DNA of 64,000 nt, from NCBI GenBank assembly GCA_004556925.1, contig SFFI01000002.1, positions 62,001-126,000 on the forward strand. Direction: 5' to 3'. The stretch comes from Clostridiales bacterium. GTDB taxonomy: Bacteria; Bacillota; Clostridia; Saccharofermentanales; DTU023. Positions 52,700 through 61,756 of the stretch are shown here, one piece after another. Numbering within the stretch: position 1 is the first letter of the stretch; each line of letters begins with the position of its first letter. The notes beneath the pieces were generated by a model that made no database searches, was not told the DNA's origin, and worked only from the letters and a program-made list of their open reading frames with translations. The position numbers were made by a program, and so were the translations under genes.

Positions 52700-53725
52700 C
52701 TAGTCCAAGAGGACCAGATCTTGCGGCTCACTGCGGGGCGAGAGTTCATCGCACACATTTTTCTCAATTAAGCGCCGAATCTCACCCAGGTCGCGGGTTT
52801 GGCCCAAAGCCCACATCAGCTTCACCAGGGCAGCTTCTGTCGTCATATCATTACCAGAAATAACGCCCACCGATGAGGCTTGTTCCCCGATACCATAAAC
52901 ATCAAGGTTGACGCCATCATAAGGACATTGAGAAATGAGGACCACCGGGATTTTAAGCTCTTCATTAAAGCGTTTTAGCCCATCTGCCATCCCGCGGTTG
53001 AGATTAGAAATCCCCCCTGTTCCAAAGCCCTCAATGAGGAGGCCATGGTAATCATCCTGGCCAATATAGTCCAGCAGAGCGGGACTCGTTGCAGGGCTAA
53101 GCTTCAAGAGAAAAACATTGTCGTCCAAACCGCTATAAAGTGGTTTACCGCCGGTCTGAATTTTCGCCTGATGCTCCCGTACAAACCTACCTTGGTCAAT
53201 CCGGCCCAGATAGGGATAGTTGCGGGAGACGTAGGCATCCCAGTTTTTGGAATACATCTTAAAGGCGCGAGAACCATGGATGACCTTGTGATTAAACACA
53301 ATCTGCACACCGGGATCAGCCTGGCTTGCCACAATAAAAGCATCTATAAGATTTGCCGGAGCGTCGGAGTTTTCTGCCGCTAAGGGAATTTGGGCTCCTG
53401 TTAAGACGATAGGGATTCTGAGGTCGGACAGCATAAAAGACAGTGCAGCAGCGGTGTAGCACATGGTATCTGTCCCATGCGTCACCACAATCCCATCGTA
53501 AGTTCTGGCAGCCCGGTGACAAGCCCGCGCCAGCGTTTGCCAGTCTGTGGGCGTCATCTCCGAGCTGTCAATATTCATGATTTGATGGACCGCAACATCC
53601 TCATAGTGGGCTAGCTCCGGAACATAGCGGAGTAGTTCATCTCCCGATAGTCCAGGAACATAACCCTTATTACTGGGGACACAGGCGATGGTCCCCCCTG
53701 TCGCAAGCAGGCAGAGCTTTTTCAT
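52700..53725 (-). CDS. ansA: L-asparaginase, type I (cytosolic)
   Basis: 341 residues. Hydrolyses Asn to Asp and ammonia. Catalytic Thr in LATGGTIAC (near residue 12), second Thr/Asp in VTHGTDTMCYTAAALSFML, and the HGSRAFKMYSKNWDAY segment. There is no signal peptide, consistent with the cytosolic class. It begins 2 bp after the RidA-family gene, so the two are expected to be co-expressed. Confidence 0.94.
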   Translation of the reverse strand: MKKLCLLATGGTIACVPSNKGYVPGLSGDELLRYVPELAHYEDVAVHQIMNIDSSEMTPTDWQTLARACHRAARTYDGIVVTHGTDTMCYTAAALSFMLSDLRIPIVLTGAQIPLAAENSDAPANLIDAFIVASQADPGVQIVFNHKVIHGSRAFKMYSKNWDAYVSRNYPYLGRIDQGRFVREHQAKIQTGGKPLYSGLDDNVFLLKLSPATSPALLDYIGQDDYHGLLIEGFGTGGISNLNRGMADGLKRFNEELKIPVVLISQCPYDGVNLDVYGIGEQASSVGVISGNDMTTEAALVKLMWALGQTRDLGEIRRLIEKNVCDELSPRSEPQDLVLLD

Positions 53726-53727
53726 AT

Positions 53728-54102
53728 CTAGAGGCTAGCAATACAATCAATTTCGATCGCTGCACCCTTAGGCAAGGCCGAGACCTGAAGGCAGACACGT
53801 GCCGGATAGTCTCCAGAAAAGTATGAGCCATAAACTTCATTGACCTGGGCAAAGTCTGCCAGGTCAGTCAGATAGATCGTAAATATAAGGGCTTTCTCCA
53901 AACTAGAACCTGCGCCATCAAGAATAGCCGCGATGTTGTCCATGCAGTCACGGCAGGCTTTTTTAATATCTTGAGTTTCCAATTGACCATCTTTAACGGG
54001 CAGCTGGCCAGAAACAAAAACAAGATTGCCTGCTACATTGGCATGGCTATAAGGGCCGATAGCTTCAGGGGCTTGTGGAACGTTAATGGCTTCTTTAGAC
54101 AT
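53728..54102 (-). CDS. ridA: RidA-family enamine/imine deaminase
   Basis: 124 residues, the usual size. YjgF/YER057c/UK114 fold with IGPYSHANVAGNLVFVSGQLPV and the ligand-binding region PARVCLQVSALPKGAAIEID, keeping the Arg that is essential in active RidA. It hydrolyses reactive enamines formed by PLP enzymes. Good ribosome site AGGAGG. Cotranscribed with ansA. Confidence 0.94.
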   Translation of the reverse strand: MSKEAINVPQAPEAIGPYSHANVAGNLVFVSGQLPVKDGQLETQDIKKACRDCMDNIAAILDGAGSSLEKALIFTIYLTDLADFAQVNEVYGSYFSGDYPARVCLQVSALPKGAAIEIDCIASL

Positions 54103-54243
54103 AAGGTCCTCCTATATGAGCGAGTAGACGCTTCCGTGGAGTGATAAAACTACTTTCGCAGTGAGATCCATGTCCCGAAACTATCTCTCAGCTCTTGTAA
54201 TGTATAGTTATTTTAGCCTTGCCCTCCAGGCCTTTCAAGTAAG

Positions 54244-54269
54244 AAAAAATCGCCCCTTAGGGCGATTTT
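54244..54269 (-). terminator. Terminator of the zinc-ribbon gene
   Basis: AAAATCGCCC/GGGCGATTTT 10-bp perfect stem, loop of four, followed on the minus strand by a T run (TTTTTTC). The A/T symmetry means it could also work on the plus strand. Confidence 0.85.
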
Positions 54270-54318
54270 GAGACATAAGTATTCATTTGAGGATAAAACA
54301 ACCCCCACTCTTATTAAC

Positions 54319-54489
54319 TTAGTCGTGGTAGTTGTCGCGCTGCCGACGTTGTTGCTTTTTAGCTTTACGGCAAGCGGGGCAGCGAACAGGGTCATTTTCA
54401 AAACCTTTTTCGCGATAGAATTCTTGCTCACCCTCGGTGAAGACGAACTCGGCGCCGCAGTCTTTGCACTGCAGAATTTTGTCTGCCAT
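54319..54489 (-). CDS. Small zinc-ribbon protein
   Basis: 56 residues starting MADKILQCKDCGAEFVF after AAGGAGG. Two CxxC pairs (CKDC and CPAC) about 26 residues apart bind one zinc; the C terminus is strongly basic (RKAKKQQRRQRD). It matches the short probable-zinc-ribbon proteins common in Clostridia and Bacilli, which may bind nucleic acid; the actual role is unknown. It has its own terminator at 54244-54269. Confidence 0.85.
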   Translation of the reverse strand: MADKILQCKDCGAEFVFTEGEQEFYREKGFENDPVRCPACRKAKKQQRRQRDNYHD

Positions 54490-54780
54490 CTATCAAGGCC
54501 TCCTTATTTGATTTGCTAAGTTTTATCTCACTGTGTCTGAAACCTTAGGGATCAAATAAGGGATAAATTAAGCACTCGGATTATAGCATAAGCCGCATCT
54601 AAAAAAAGCAAGTTCTGGACTTAATTTATTATTTCTATTCACGGCGGTTTGGCAGAACCAGCTAATTTCATTTTAATTTTCACCTTATAAATTTTACTAA
54701 AACTTTATTTAGTTCGAATCTTCATGACCTACGATATATGTAGATGAATGAAATATCTGGCCCCGATATGTGAGGTACTT

Positions 54781-56502
54781 ATGCTCAAGTTGTTAAACAC
54801 TTTCAACCGCAAAAAGCAGCGTTTAGATCTGACACATTTATATCTGGCAAAGAACTTATTAGCCCTGCTCATTCTCCTGTGCTTGGCTTTACCCTTGGCA
54901 GCTTGCTTGGATGCCTCCAAACAGGGACCTGCTACAAGTGATAATCAAGCGAAATCTGCTTACCATGTCAGCTTTGGACCTGACCGGGCCAAGCAAAGCT
55001 TGTCCGTGGTTTCAGGCTCAGAAAATTCCATCCTGGAGCCTCTCATCCAAGAATTCGCCGATAAAAATGGCATTCAGATTAATATGGATTATCTGGGATC
55101 CTTAGATATCATGAGGCTGCTACAGCAAGATACCTTCCCCTACGATGCCGTCTGGCCAGCCTCTTCCCTCTGGATTTCCGTGGGTGATAGTTTTCACCGG
55201 GTAAAACATGCAAGTTCCATCTCCATTACCCCAGTCATTTTCGGTATTAGAGACAGCCTCGCCCAAGAATTAGGCTTCAAAGGCAAGGATGTCTTAGTGG
55301 GGGATATCCTAGAAGCTATTAAGAGTGGCAAACTTCGCTTTACCATGACTTCTGCTACGCAGTCCAACTCAGGGGCTTCCGCTTATATGGGTTTTCTTTA
55401 CGCCCTCTTAGGAAACCCCTCCTCTATTGAACTGACCGATCTAGAAAAGGAGGACCTCGACCAGGAGATCACCGACTTGCTAGCAGGTGTTGAAAGATCC
55501 TCCGGGTCATCCAACTGGCTAGTTGACCTCTTTATGTCCGGGGACTACGACGCCATGGTCAATTATGAGGCCTTGATTATTTCTGCCAACCAGCGGCTAC
55601 AATCTGAAGGCCGAGAAACCCTCTATGCTGTTTATCCGCAGGATGGCTTAACCCTAGCCGATTCGCCCTTAGGCTTTGTGGCCGACTCCGGCGTAGCTGG
55701 ACGTGACCAAGATACCCAGGAGCAGATTTTCTTAGACTTGCAAGCCTTCCTCCTCTCAGAAGAAAGTCAAAAGCAAATACAAGCAACTGGCCGCCGCACC
55801 GATATGCTGACGGGACCGGAAGGCCTGGAAGAAGTTTTTCGGCCAGAATGGGGCATTGATCTGGACCGCAATTTAGCAACTATGCGGATGCCAAAAGCCG
55901 AGGTCATTATAGAGGCCCTGGATCTCTATCAAAGTGAGTTTAAAAAACCTGCTTATAACATTTACCTTTTAGATTTTTCCGGCTCCATGACTGGGGAAGG
56001 TCATAGACAGCTTATGGCTGCTCTGGAGGCTATCATGATCGAAGAAAATGCTAAAGCCAACCTTCTCCAAGCCTCACATGACGAGATTAACTCTTTTATC
56101 GCCTTTAATAGTTCGGTAAAGAGTCTGGGACAAGCCCGTGGTAGCGGCCAGGATTTAGAAAAACTCTACAAACACATCAAGAGATATAACCCTAGCGGCA
56201 TAACCCTTCTCTACTCTGCTGTGGACCAGGCCTTGGAGGAACTTTCCCAAATCAATCTGGACCAATACTCTCCAGCTATCATACTCCTGTCGGACGGAGC
56301 AGCCTCTTGGGAGGAAATAAATTACGAGGATATTGAGCGCCACTATAACGATTTAGCTAGGGATATCCCAATCTTCTCCATTCTCTTTGGAGATGCCCAC
56401 AAAGACCAACTGGACCAACTGGCCAAGCTTAGCCGGGCAAGGGTCTTTGATGGACGCGATGACCTTATTGGTGCCTTCCAGAAGGTCAGAGGCTATAACT
56501 AG
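54781..56502 (+). CDS. Lipoprotein with solute-binding domain fused to a VWA domain
   Basis: 573 residues from the ATG at 54781 (GAGG five bases before it; an earlier ATG at 54748 lacks a site). The long n-region and hydrophobic stretch end in lipobox LAAC (Cys42), so it is anchored to the outer membrane face. Residues ~60-360 form a type II periplasmic-binding fold (SVVSGSENSILEPLIQEFADKNGIQINMDY-like start, SATQSNSGAS ligand loop). Residues ~390-573 are a von Willebrand A domain with MIDAS DFSGSM (398-403), a Thr in GITLLYSA and LLSDGAAS. The first gene of a four-gene operon with xpaC, a second binding protein and telA. Metal-dependent protein binding outside the cell is inferred. Confidence 0.82.
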   Translation: MLKLLNTFNRKKQRLDLTHLYLAKNLLALLILLCLALPLAACLDASKQGPATSDNQAKSAYHVSFGPDRAKQSLSVVSGSENSILEPLIQEFADKNGIQINMDYLGSLDIMRLLQQDTFPYDAVWPASSLWISVGDSFHRVKHASSISITPVIFGIRDSLAQELGFKGKDVLVGDILEAIKSGKLRFTMTSATQSNSGASAYMGFLYALLGNPSSIELTDLEKEDLDQEITDLLAGVERSSGSSNWLVDLFMSGDYDAMVNYEALIISANQRLQSEGRETLYAVYPQDGLTLADSPLGFVADSGVAGRDQDTQEQIFLDLQAFLLSEESQKQIQATGRRTDMLTGPEGLEEVFRPEWGIDLDRNLATMRMPKAEVIIEALDLYQSEFKKPAYNIYLLDFSGSMTGEGHRQLMAALEAIMIEENAKANLLQASHDEINSFIAFNSSVKSLGQARGSGQDLEKLYKHIKRYNPSGITLLYSAVDQALEELSQINLDQYSPAIILLSDGAASWEEINYEDIERHYNDLARDIPIFSILFGDAHKDQLDQLAKLSRARVFDGRDDLIGAFQKVRGYN

Positions 56503-56510
56503 GAGGCAGC

Positions 56511-57113
56511 ATGAAATCAGGCAGGCAAGTCTTCTGGGCTCTAGTAAGCAGTCTGGGGCTCTTCTTTCTCCTCGGCTTCGGCCTCCAATGGAATCTTCTG
56601 GTTACCGCCCTACTTGCGGTCCTGACCTATTTTGGGGTTTTTCTTATCTCGCGACCTAAGCTTCGTATTGGTCGAATTGTAATTGAGGATTACCAGAAAG
56701 GGGAAGAACTGCGCACCCTCTTAGATGATGCCTATGAAGATATGGAGGCCATCCGTCAGGCTGGTAAAAGCATCAACAATATAGATATTAAGCAAGAAAC
56801 TGAACGCCTGTACCAGACGGGAACAAAGATCTTGGAATATCTTACGAAGGAGCCCCAAAAAATCAAATTAGCCCGCCGCTTCTTCACCTATTACTTAGAT
56901 ACAGCCCGTGGCATTCTGGAAAAATACCTCAAGATTCAAGCTGCTGACTTGCGGACAGAAGAAATCCGGCAGGTATCACGTGCGACTCAAGAAGCCATGC
57001 CAATTTTAAACCAGGCTTTTGAAAAGCAGTTTAGCAATCTTTTAGCGAATGACCTTATGGACATCGAAGAAGACATCAAGTTGCTCAAGATTAATCTGAA
57101 AATGGAAGGCTAA
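56511..57113 (+). CDS. xpaC: XpaC-family membrane protein
   Basis: 200 residues. Two N-terminal hydrophobic helices (~8-48), then a cytoplasmic, mostly helical domain (EDYQKGEELRTLLDDAYEDMEAIRQAG to the C terminus) typical of XpaC, the so-called 5-bromo-4-chloroindolyl phosphate hydrolysis family. In B. subtilis xpaC precedes a telA homologue (yaaN), as here with one gene between. It has AGGAGG before the ATG and lies 8 bp after the VWA gene. Molecular role unknown. Confidence 0.82.
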   Translation: MKSGRQVFWALVSSLGLFFLLGFGLQWNLLVTALLAVLTYFGVFLISRPKLRIGRIVIEDYQKGEELRTLLDDAYEDMEAIRQAGKSINNIDIKQETERLYQTGTKILEYLTKEPQKIKLARRFFTYYLDTARGILEKYLKIQAADLRTEEIRQVSRATQEAMPILNQAFEKQFSNLLANDLMDIEEDIKLLKINLKMEG

Positions 57114-57123
57114 ATCGTAAACC

Positions 57124-58197
57124 ATGAAAAATCGTAAAACAAGTCTCGCTGTTGGGCTTCTACTCCTCCTTATCGTCCTTGCCGTGGTCATAGGTTATGC
57201 TTTTTTCAAGCAGAGTCAGATCCCTGACAGCAAAATTATCGGTTTCGTAGGCGGCGAGAAAATTAATTTCCTGGAAGATCCCCAGGTTGTTAAGATCCTC
57301 TCCGATCGTTATCACTTATCTGTAGATATCCGCAAGTCTGGGTCCTTGGACATGGTCCGCAACGACCACAGCCAAATGGATTTTCTTTGGCCTTCCTCAC
57401 AAACAGCTTTAGAGCTTTATAAATCCTTACGCGGCACACCCTACAAAGAAGATATGATTTTCACCACCCCCATCGTACTCTATTCTTTTAAGCCTATTGC
57501 TGAAGCCTTAGTTGACCACCAGCTTGCTCACTTTCAAGAAGACGTTTATCGCCTGGACCTGCAAGCTTTTACTAAACTGATAAAGGAAGATGCTATGTGG
57601 TCAGATTTAGGTTTAGACCTCTGGGGAGAAATCCTCATTCATACGACCGATCCTGCCAAGTCCAACTCTGGCAATATGTTTGCCGGTCTCACGGCCAACA
57701 TGTTGGCCGGTGGCCAAGTCATTCAAGCTGATCAAGTTGACGACATAGCCGAGGACCTCATGCACATTTTTAATAAGATGGGCTTTATGTCTGTATCTTC
57801 TTCCGACCTCTTCTCACTTTACCTGCGCAATGGTATTACCGATCGCACCATCACAGCAGGTTATGAGAATCAGCTCTTGGAGTTTTCCAAGCTAGAGCCA
57901 GACCTCTGGAACAAACATAAGGATGACCTAGTCATCCTCTATCCCGAACCTACCGTATGGTCCACCCATATTTTAATTGCCTTGAATGATCAGGGTGCCC
58001 AGCTCTTAGAAGCCTTAAAAGATCCTGAAATTCAGGCTATTGCCTGGGAAAACCATGGGTTCAGGACTAGTGTTAGCGGAATCGGGGATGCCGTAAAGGA
58101 ATTTTCCGCCGTACCTGGGGTAGCGGAACGTATCTACAAGGTTATGCCTACACCTGGCTATCCTGCGATGAGCAAAATAATTTCCCATTTTGAATAG
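57124..58197 (+). CDS. Membrane-anchored type II solute-binding protein
   Basis: 357 residues. An uncleaved-looking N-terminal helix (~7-29, no lipobox) precedes a periplasmic-binding fold: IIGFVGGEKINFLEDPQVVKIL, KSGSLDMVRNDHSQMDFLWPSSQ, ILIHTTDPAKSNSGNMFAGL. GSLDMVR and the SNSG loop have counterparts (GSLDIMR, SNSG) in the VWA-fused protein upstream, so the two binding domains are paralogues. The SNSG-type loop is like those of oxyanion binders (ModA group), but the ligand is unknown. No permease or ATPase lies in this operon. Gap to xpaC is 10 bp. Confidence 0.75.
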   Translation: MKNRKTSLAVGLLLLLIVLAVVIGYAFFKQSQIPDSKIIGFVGGEKINFLEDPQVVKILSDRYHLSVDIRKSGSLDMVRNDHSQMDFLWPSSQTALELYKSLRGTPYKEDMIFTTPIVLYSFKPIAEALVDHQLAHFQEDVYRLDLQAFTKLIKEDAMWSDLGLDLWGEILIHTTDPAKSNSGNMFAGLTANMLAGGQVIQADQVDDIAEDLMHIFNKMGFMSVSSSDLFSLYLRNGITDRTITAGYENQLLEFSKLEPDLWNKHKDDLVILYPEPTVWSTHILIALNDQGAQLLEALKDPEIQAIAWENHGFRTSVSGIGDAVKEFSAVPGVAERIYKVMPTPGYPAMSKIISHFE

Positions 58198-58254
58198 ATG
58201 ACAAAAATCAAAATCTGTAATCCCTGCTAAGAGCTGCGGATATAAGGAGGAAAC

Positions 58255-59403
58255 ATGAATAACAAGCTTACTCTGTCTGACCTGGCAAAACACTACACTG
58301 ATCAAGCCAGATCTAAATCTGACTTCGAAAGCCCACAAGCGCTCAAGCCAGACCTATTAACCTTGCAAGATACAGATCAAGAACTCAGTCCTGCTGATCG
58401 GCAAGCTGTAGATGCCATTAAAGCAGAGGTTGACCTACTCGACTCACAAAATGTAGTAACCTACGGTGTGGGGGCACAACGGCAGCTCACCAATTTTTCC
58501 GAGCAAATTCTTACTCAAGTCCAAGCCAAGGATGCCGGAAAAATTGGTGACAGCCTCACTGATCTGTCCCTCGCTGTCCACTCTTTGGATATCGCCTCAA
58601 TTAATCAGGAGAACTTCTGGTCTCGTCTGCCCTGGGTCAACAATTTCAAAAAGTTCCTGGCTAAGTACGAAACAGTAGAAGTACAAGTAGACAAAATTGA
58701 GGTCAAACTGGACGAATCTATCAATCTGTTACTCAAAGATATCGGCACCTTTGATACCTTGTTTGAAAAGAATCTGGAGTACTACCAAGAGCTAGGTAAC
58801 TACATTTATGCGGGCGAGGAAATCGTAAAGGAAGCACGCGAAGTCACCTTGCCTGCCCTGTTGGAGGAAGCTAAAGCCTCATCCGACCAGATGGCCACTC
58901 AGTTGGTTAAAGACTATGAGGATACTATCAATCGCTTCGAGCAGAAGGTGCACAACCTCAAACTATCTCGGACCATCGCCATGCAGACAGTGCCCCAAAT
59001 TCGCCTGATCCAAAATAATGACAAACTTCTGATTGATAAGGTCCAAACGGCATTGAACCATACCCTCCCCTTGTGGAAAAATCAAATTGTGATCGCGCTG
59101 GGCTTGCATAATCAAAAAAATGTGCTGGAGCTTAACCGCAGAATTACAGATACCACCAATGAACTGCTCAAAGAAAATGCCTCTATGCTGAAGCAGAATA
59201 CTGTGGAACTAGCAGAAGAAACTCAGAGAGGTATTGTAGACATTGAAACGCTCAAGCAAGTCAACCAAGATCTTATCTCTACGATCGATGAAACCATGGA
59301 GATTCAAAAGAAAGGACGGGCCGCCCGGCAATCGGCCGAGATGGAGCTACAAAAAATTGAGGGGGACCTCAGAGAAAGCCTAGTAAAACATATTCAAGCT
59401 TAG
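58255..59403 (+). CDS. telA: TelA-family toxic-anion-resistance protein
   Basis: 382 residues, soluble and almost wholly alpha-helical. Matches the TelA/YceH/YaaN family over its length: ENFWSRLPWVNNFKKFLAKYETVEVQVDKI, LDESINLLLKDIGTFDTLFEKN, SRTIAMQTVPQIRLIQNNDKLLIDKVQ, LPLWKNQIVIALGLHNQKN. The family is linked to tellurite and colicin resistance and to a general envelope-stress system with XpaC, VWA and TerD proteins; no biochemical activity is established. AAGGAGG precedes the ATG. Last gene before a strong terminator. Confidence 0.9.
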   Translation: MNNKLTLSDLAKHYTDQARSKSDFESPQALKPDLLTLQDTDQELSPADRQAVDAIKAEVDLLDSQNVVTYGVGAQRQLTNFSEQILTQVQAKDAGKIGDSLTDLSLAVHSLDIASINQENFWSRLPWVNNFKKFLAKYETVEVQVDKIEVKLDESINLLLKDIGTFDTLFEKNLEYYQELGNYIYAGEEIVKEAREVTLPALLEEAKASSDQMATQLVKDYEDTINRFEQKVHNLKLSRTIAMQTVPQIRLIQNNDKLLIDKVQTALNHTLPLWKNQIVIALGLHNQKNVLELNRRITDTTNELLKENASMLKQNTVELAEETQRGIVDIETLKQVNQDLISTIDETMEIQKKGRAARQSAEMELQKIEGDLRESLVKHIQA

Positions 59404-59443
59404 CCTTCACTCATTTGTCTTTATAAAACTTCACCATAGAAGC

Positions 59444-59482
59444 AACTTCCCTGCCCTTTCGGATGTGGGCAGGGAAGTTTTT
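59444..59482 (+). terminator. Terminator of the VWA-XpaC-TelA operon
   Basis: 13-bp perfect stem AACTTCCCTGCCC/GGGCAGGGAAGTT, 10-base loop, then TTT. It closes the plus-strand operon and may serve the convergent transporter operon through its A run. Confidence 0.9.
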
Positions 59483-59520
59483 AAGTCTCTTAGCTCATTT
59501 GGCCTGTCGGCCGAAGGGCC

Positions 59521-60672
59521 TTAGGCTTTAGCTCCAGCTCCGCCATCTGCCAGTTTATCCTTAGCTTTTTGATGGTGAAGGGCTTTACGTTCTTCTTCCG
59601 CAGCCTTCTTTCTAGAGTAAGCGTGCATAACCAGGGCCAAGGCAACGACACCGTAAGAGATAAAGGAACGGAAATACTCACCAATGGCCGGGTTACCCGT
59701 AAGGTTCTTACCTGCATTAGGCATGACAATAAACATCAGGTGGAAAAGGATAACACCAATGATGGCGTTGGGGATGGTCGCCGAAGCTACTGACGCACCA
59801 CCAATTAAGAGGGCAGCAGCCGCAAAGAGCGAAGTTTGGTCTGTACCGTTATAGGTATTCATGGTCCCAATATTCTGCAGGTAGATGATCTGACCCAGCA
59901 TAGCCATTACCGTAGAGATAATAATGGACTGCAGACGGATCTTGTCTACCTTCATCCCGGCACTATCAGCTACCCTTTGGCTTTGGCCAACCGCCTTCAT
60001 GTCGTGACCTAGTTTCGTTTTCTTAAACCAGACCACAAACACGCAAACCAGGGCAATCACAATGTAGGTCGCGATGGGGAAATTGAGCGGGCGCATAATG
60101 CCTGGAATCTTAATCTTGATATTACCCAGGTTGTCCAAGGCTCCCTTAATCTCCAGGGGAATGGAGTTTTTAATGCCGTAACCGCGGGACAAGAGAATAT
60201 CCTTGTTCTGAATTGGAATCAAACCGCCCATGATATAAAGCACGATGAACTGATAGATACCAGAAATCAGGAAAGCCAAGATCATGGAACTGATCATTTC
60301 CCGGCCTTTAGCCTTATTCATCACAGAACCGGCAAACCATCCTAGCAGGATCGCAATCGGCAAACCAATCAAGGCAGAGAGCAACATGCCAGGGATTCCA
60401 CCTACAAAAAAGTTTTGGGAGATGATAATCCCGATCTGTGCCGCCATGGCGCCTAGGGAAATGGCAAAGTTAATACCCATACCAGCCAGGATAGGGATAA
60501 TCAAAGAAACGGCAAGGAAAGTATCCCGGGCGAATCTTGCGAGAATTTCCCCGATTAAGTGGGCTGAAGAGAAGCCGGAAAGAGGAATAGCCAGGGCAAT
60601 TATAACGATGAAAAGCAAGGGTACCATGGCCTGGCGGAGGGTACTTCGCCAATCAATTTTCTTATTAAGCAT
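59521..60672 (-). CDS. ABC transporter permease (second) of the DUF3798-linked system
   Basis: 383 residues with about nine membrane helices; BPD_transp_2-type (Rbs/BmpA-like) permease as shown by GINFAISLGAMAAQIGIIIS, KGREMISSMILAFLISGIYQ and HDMKAVGQSQRVADSAGMKVDKIRLQSI. The C-terminal tail is Lys/Ala-rich and cytoplasmic. It overlaps the other permease by 8 bp; the pair would form a heterodimer with the double ATPase. Substrate unknown. Confidence 0.88.
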   Translation of the reverse strand: MLNKKIDWRSTLRQAMVPLLFIVIIALAIPLSGFSSAHLIGEILARFARDTFLAVSLIIPILAGMGINFAISLGAMAAQIGIIISQNFFVGGIPGMLLSALIGLPIAILLGWFAGSVMNKAKGREMISSMILAFLISGIYQFIVLYIMGGLIPIQNKDILLSRGYGIKNSIPLEIKGALDNLGNIKIKIPGIMRPLNFPIATYIVIALVCVFVVWFKKTKLGHDMKAVGQSQRVADSAGMKVDKIRLQSIIISTVMAMLGQIIYLQNIGTMNTYNGTDQTSLFAAAALLIGGASVASATIPNAIIGVILFHLMFIVMPNAGKNLTGNPAIGEYFRSFISYGVVALALVMHAYSRKKAAEEERKALHHQKAKDKLADGGAGAKA

Positions 60673-61756
60673 CTTTCTTTCCTTTCCTCGTCAGTGCAAT
60701 GATGATGAGGCCGTTGGTAATGATCATACGAATGACCTCAGACATATCAAGCTGAATAGCACTATTAATGACGGACGGTGTCAAGGTTAATACCCCCTGG
60801 AAGAGGAAGGTACCCAGAATAACATTGGTTATGCTGGCTTTATTAAGCGAAGCACCGCCCAAGAGTATGGCCGCCACCGTGGGAAAGGTAAAGAATTGCG
60901 GTGCCGTGTAGAACTGAGCAAAACCATAAGTCTGTCCGTAGATAATCATCCCAATGGCAGCAATGGAGGTGCTCAGCACTACGGAAGACATCCGCATCCT
61001 TTTGATGTTAATACCACCAGCCATGGCATAAATGGGGTTAGAACCAACAGCGGTCATGGCGGTACCCGTCTTAGACCGGAAGAAAAGCCACATCAAAAGT
61101 GCTAAGAAGGCAAAAAGTAATAGCGTACCGACCGGAATCTTGAATTCTTGGGGGGTCCATTGGCCATTCAAGTATTCATGGATTGTCAGGACAACTCCCC
61201 TGCCAGGTTTGCCCGGCCAATCATCAAAGACATGGAGCCAGTGGTTGTCCAAACTGATCGTGACACGTAAACCTTCTCCTGCATAGCCTTGAACGCTCGA
61301 GGGGTTCTTAAAGGGCAGGGTCAGCCACATCATGTTCATAAAGTAGATAATGGCATAACCCACATACGTGGCAATAACCATCTCATCACCGCGAATGCGG
61401 TTGAGAATAAAGCCATAAAACATCCCCATAATGGCACCAATTAGGGCACCTAAGAGCATGGCTAGGACAAAACCCCTCGCGCCGGGAATCTTATATTCCC
61501 ATATAATGGCTTCCGCCAGAAGTCCAGAAACCAGACCCAGCGGTACACCAAAGTTCAAGCCACAGCCGGATTGAATCATGGGAACCATGGATAAGACTAG
61601 TACAGCGTTCATGGCAAAACGGGTCAGCATGTCATTCAAGGAAGCCACCCGACTTACACCAAACACTGGGGCGATCAAGAGCAGGACAACCAGGAAGATT
61701 AAAATAATCATCCTAGCACGGCCAAAGCTCTGAACAGCGTGCTTAAGTTTTGTCAT
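60665..61756 (-). CDS. ABC transporter permease (first) of the DUF3798-linked system
   Basis: 363 residues, about eight membrane helices, same family as its partner: GCGLNFGVPLGLVSGLLAEAII, RGDEMVIATYVGYAIIYFMNMMW, GTAMTAVGSNPIYAMAGGINIKRMRM. It contains an extra ~60-residue soluble loop (residues ~175-215, PSSVQGYAGEGLR to the second half). Its ATG overlaps the ATPase stop by 4 bp. Confidence 0.88.
   Translation of the reverse strand: MTKLKHAVQSFGRARMIILIFLVVLLLIAPVFGVSRVASLNDMLTRFAMNAVLVLSMVPMIQSGCGLNFGVPLGLVSGLLAEAIIWEYKIPGARGFVLAMLLGALIGAIMGMFYGFILNRIRGDEMVIATYVGYAIIYFMNMMWLTLPFKNPSSVQGYAGEGLRVTISLDNHWLHVFDDWPGKPGRGVVLTIHEYLNGQWTPQEFKIPVGTLLLFAFLALLMWLFFRSKTGTAMTAVGSNPIYAMAGGINIKRMRMSSVVLSTSIAAIGMIIYGQTYGFAQFYTAPQFFTFPTVAAILLGGASLNKASITNVILGTFLFQGVLTLTPSVINSAIQLDMSEVIRMIITNGLIIIALTRKGKKDA

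Noticed and set aside
54213..54431. 72-residue minus-strand frame near 54.3 kb
   Set aside because: The correct frame there is the 56-residue zinc-ribbon gene, which has CxxC pairs, AAGGAGG and its own terminator; the longer frame runs through that terminator.
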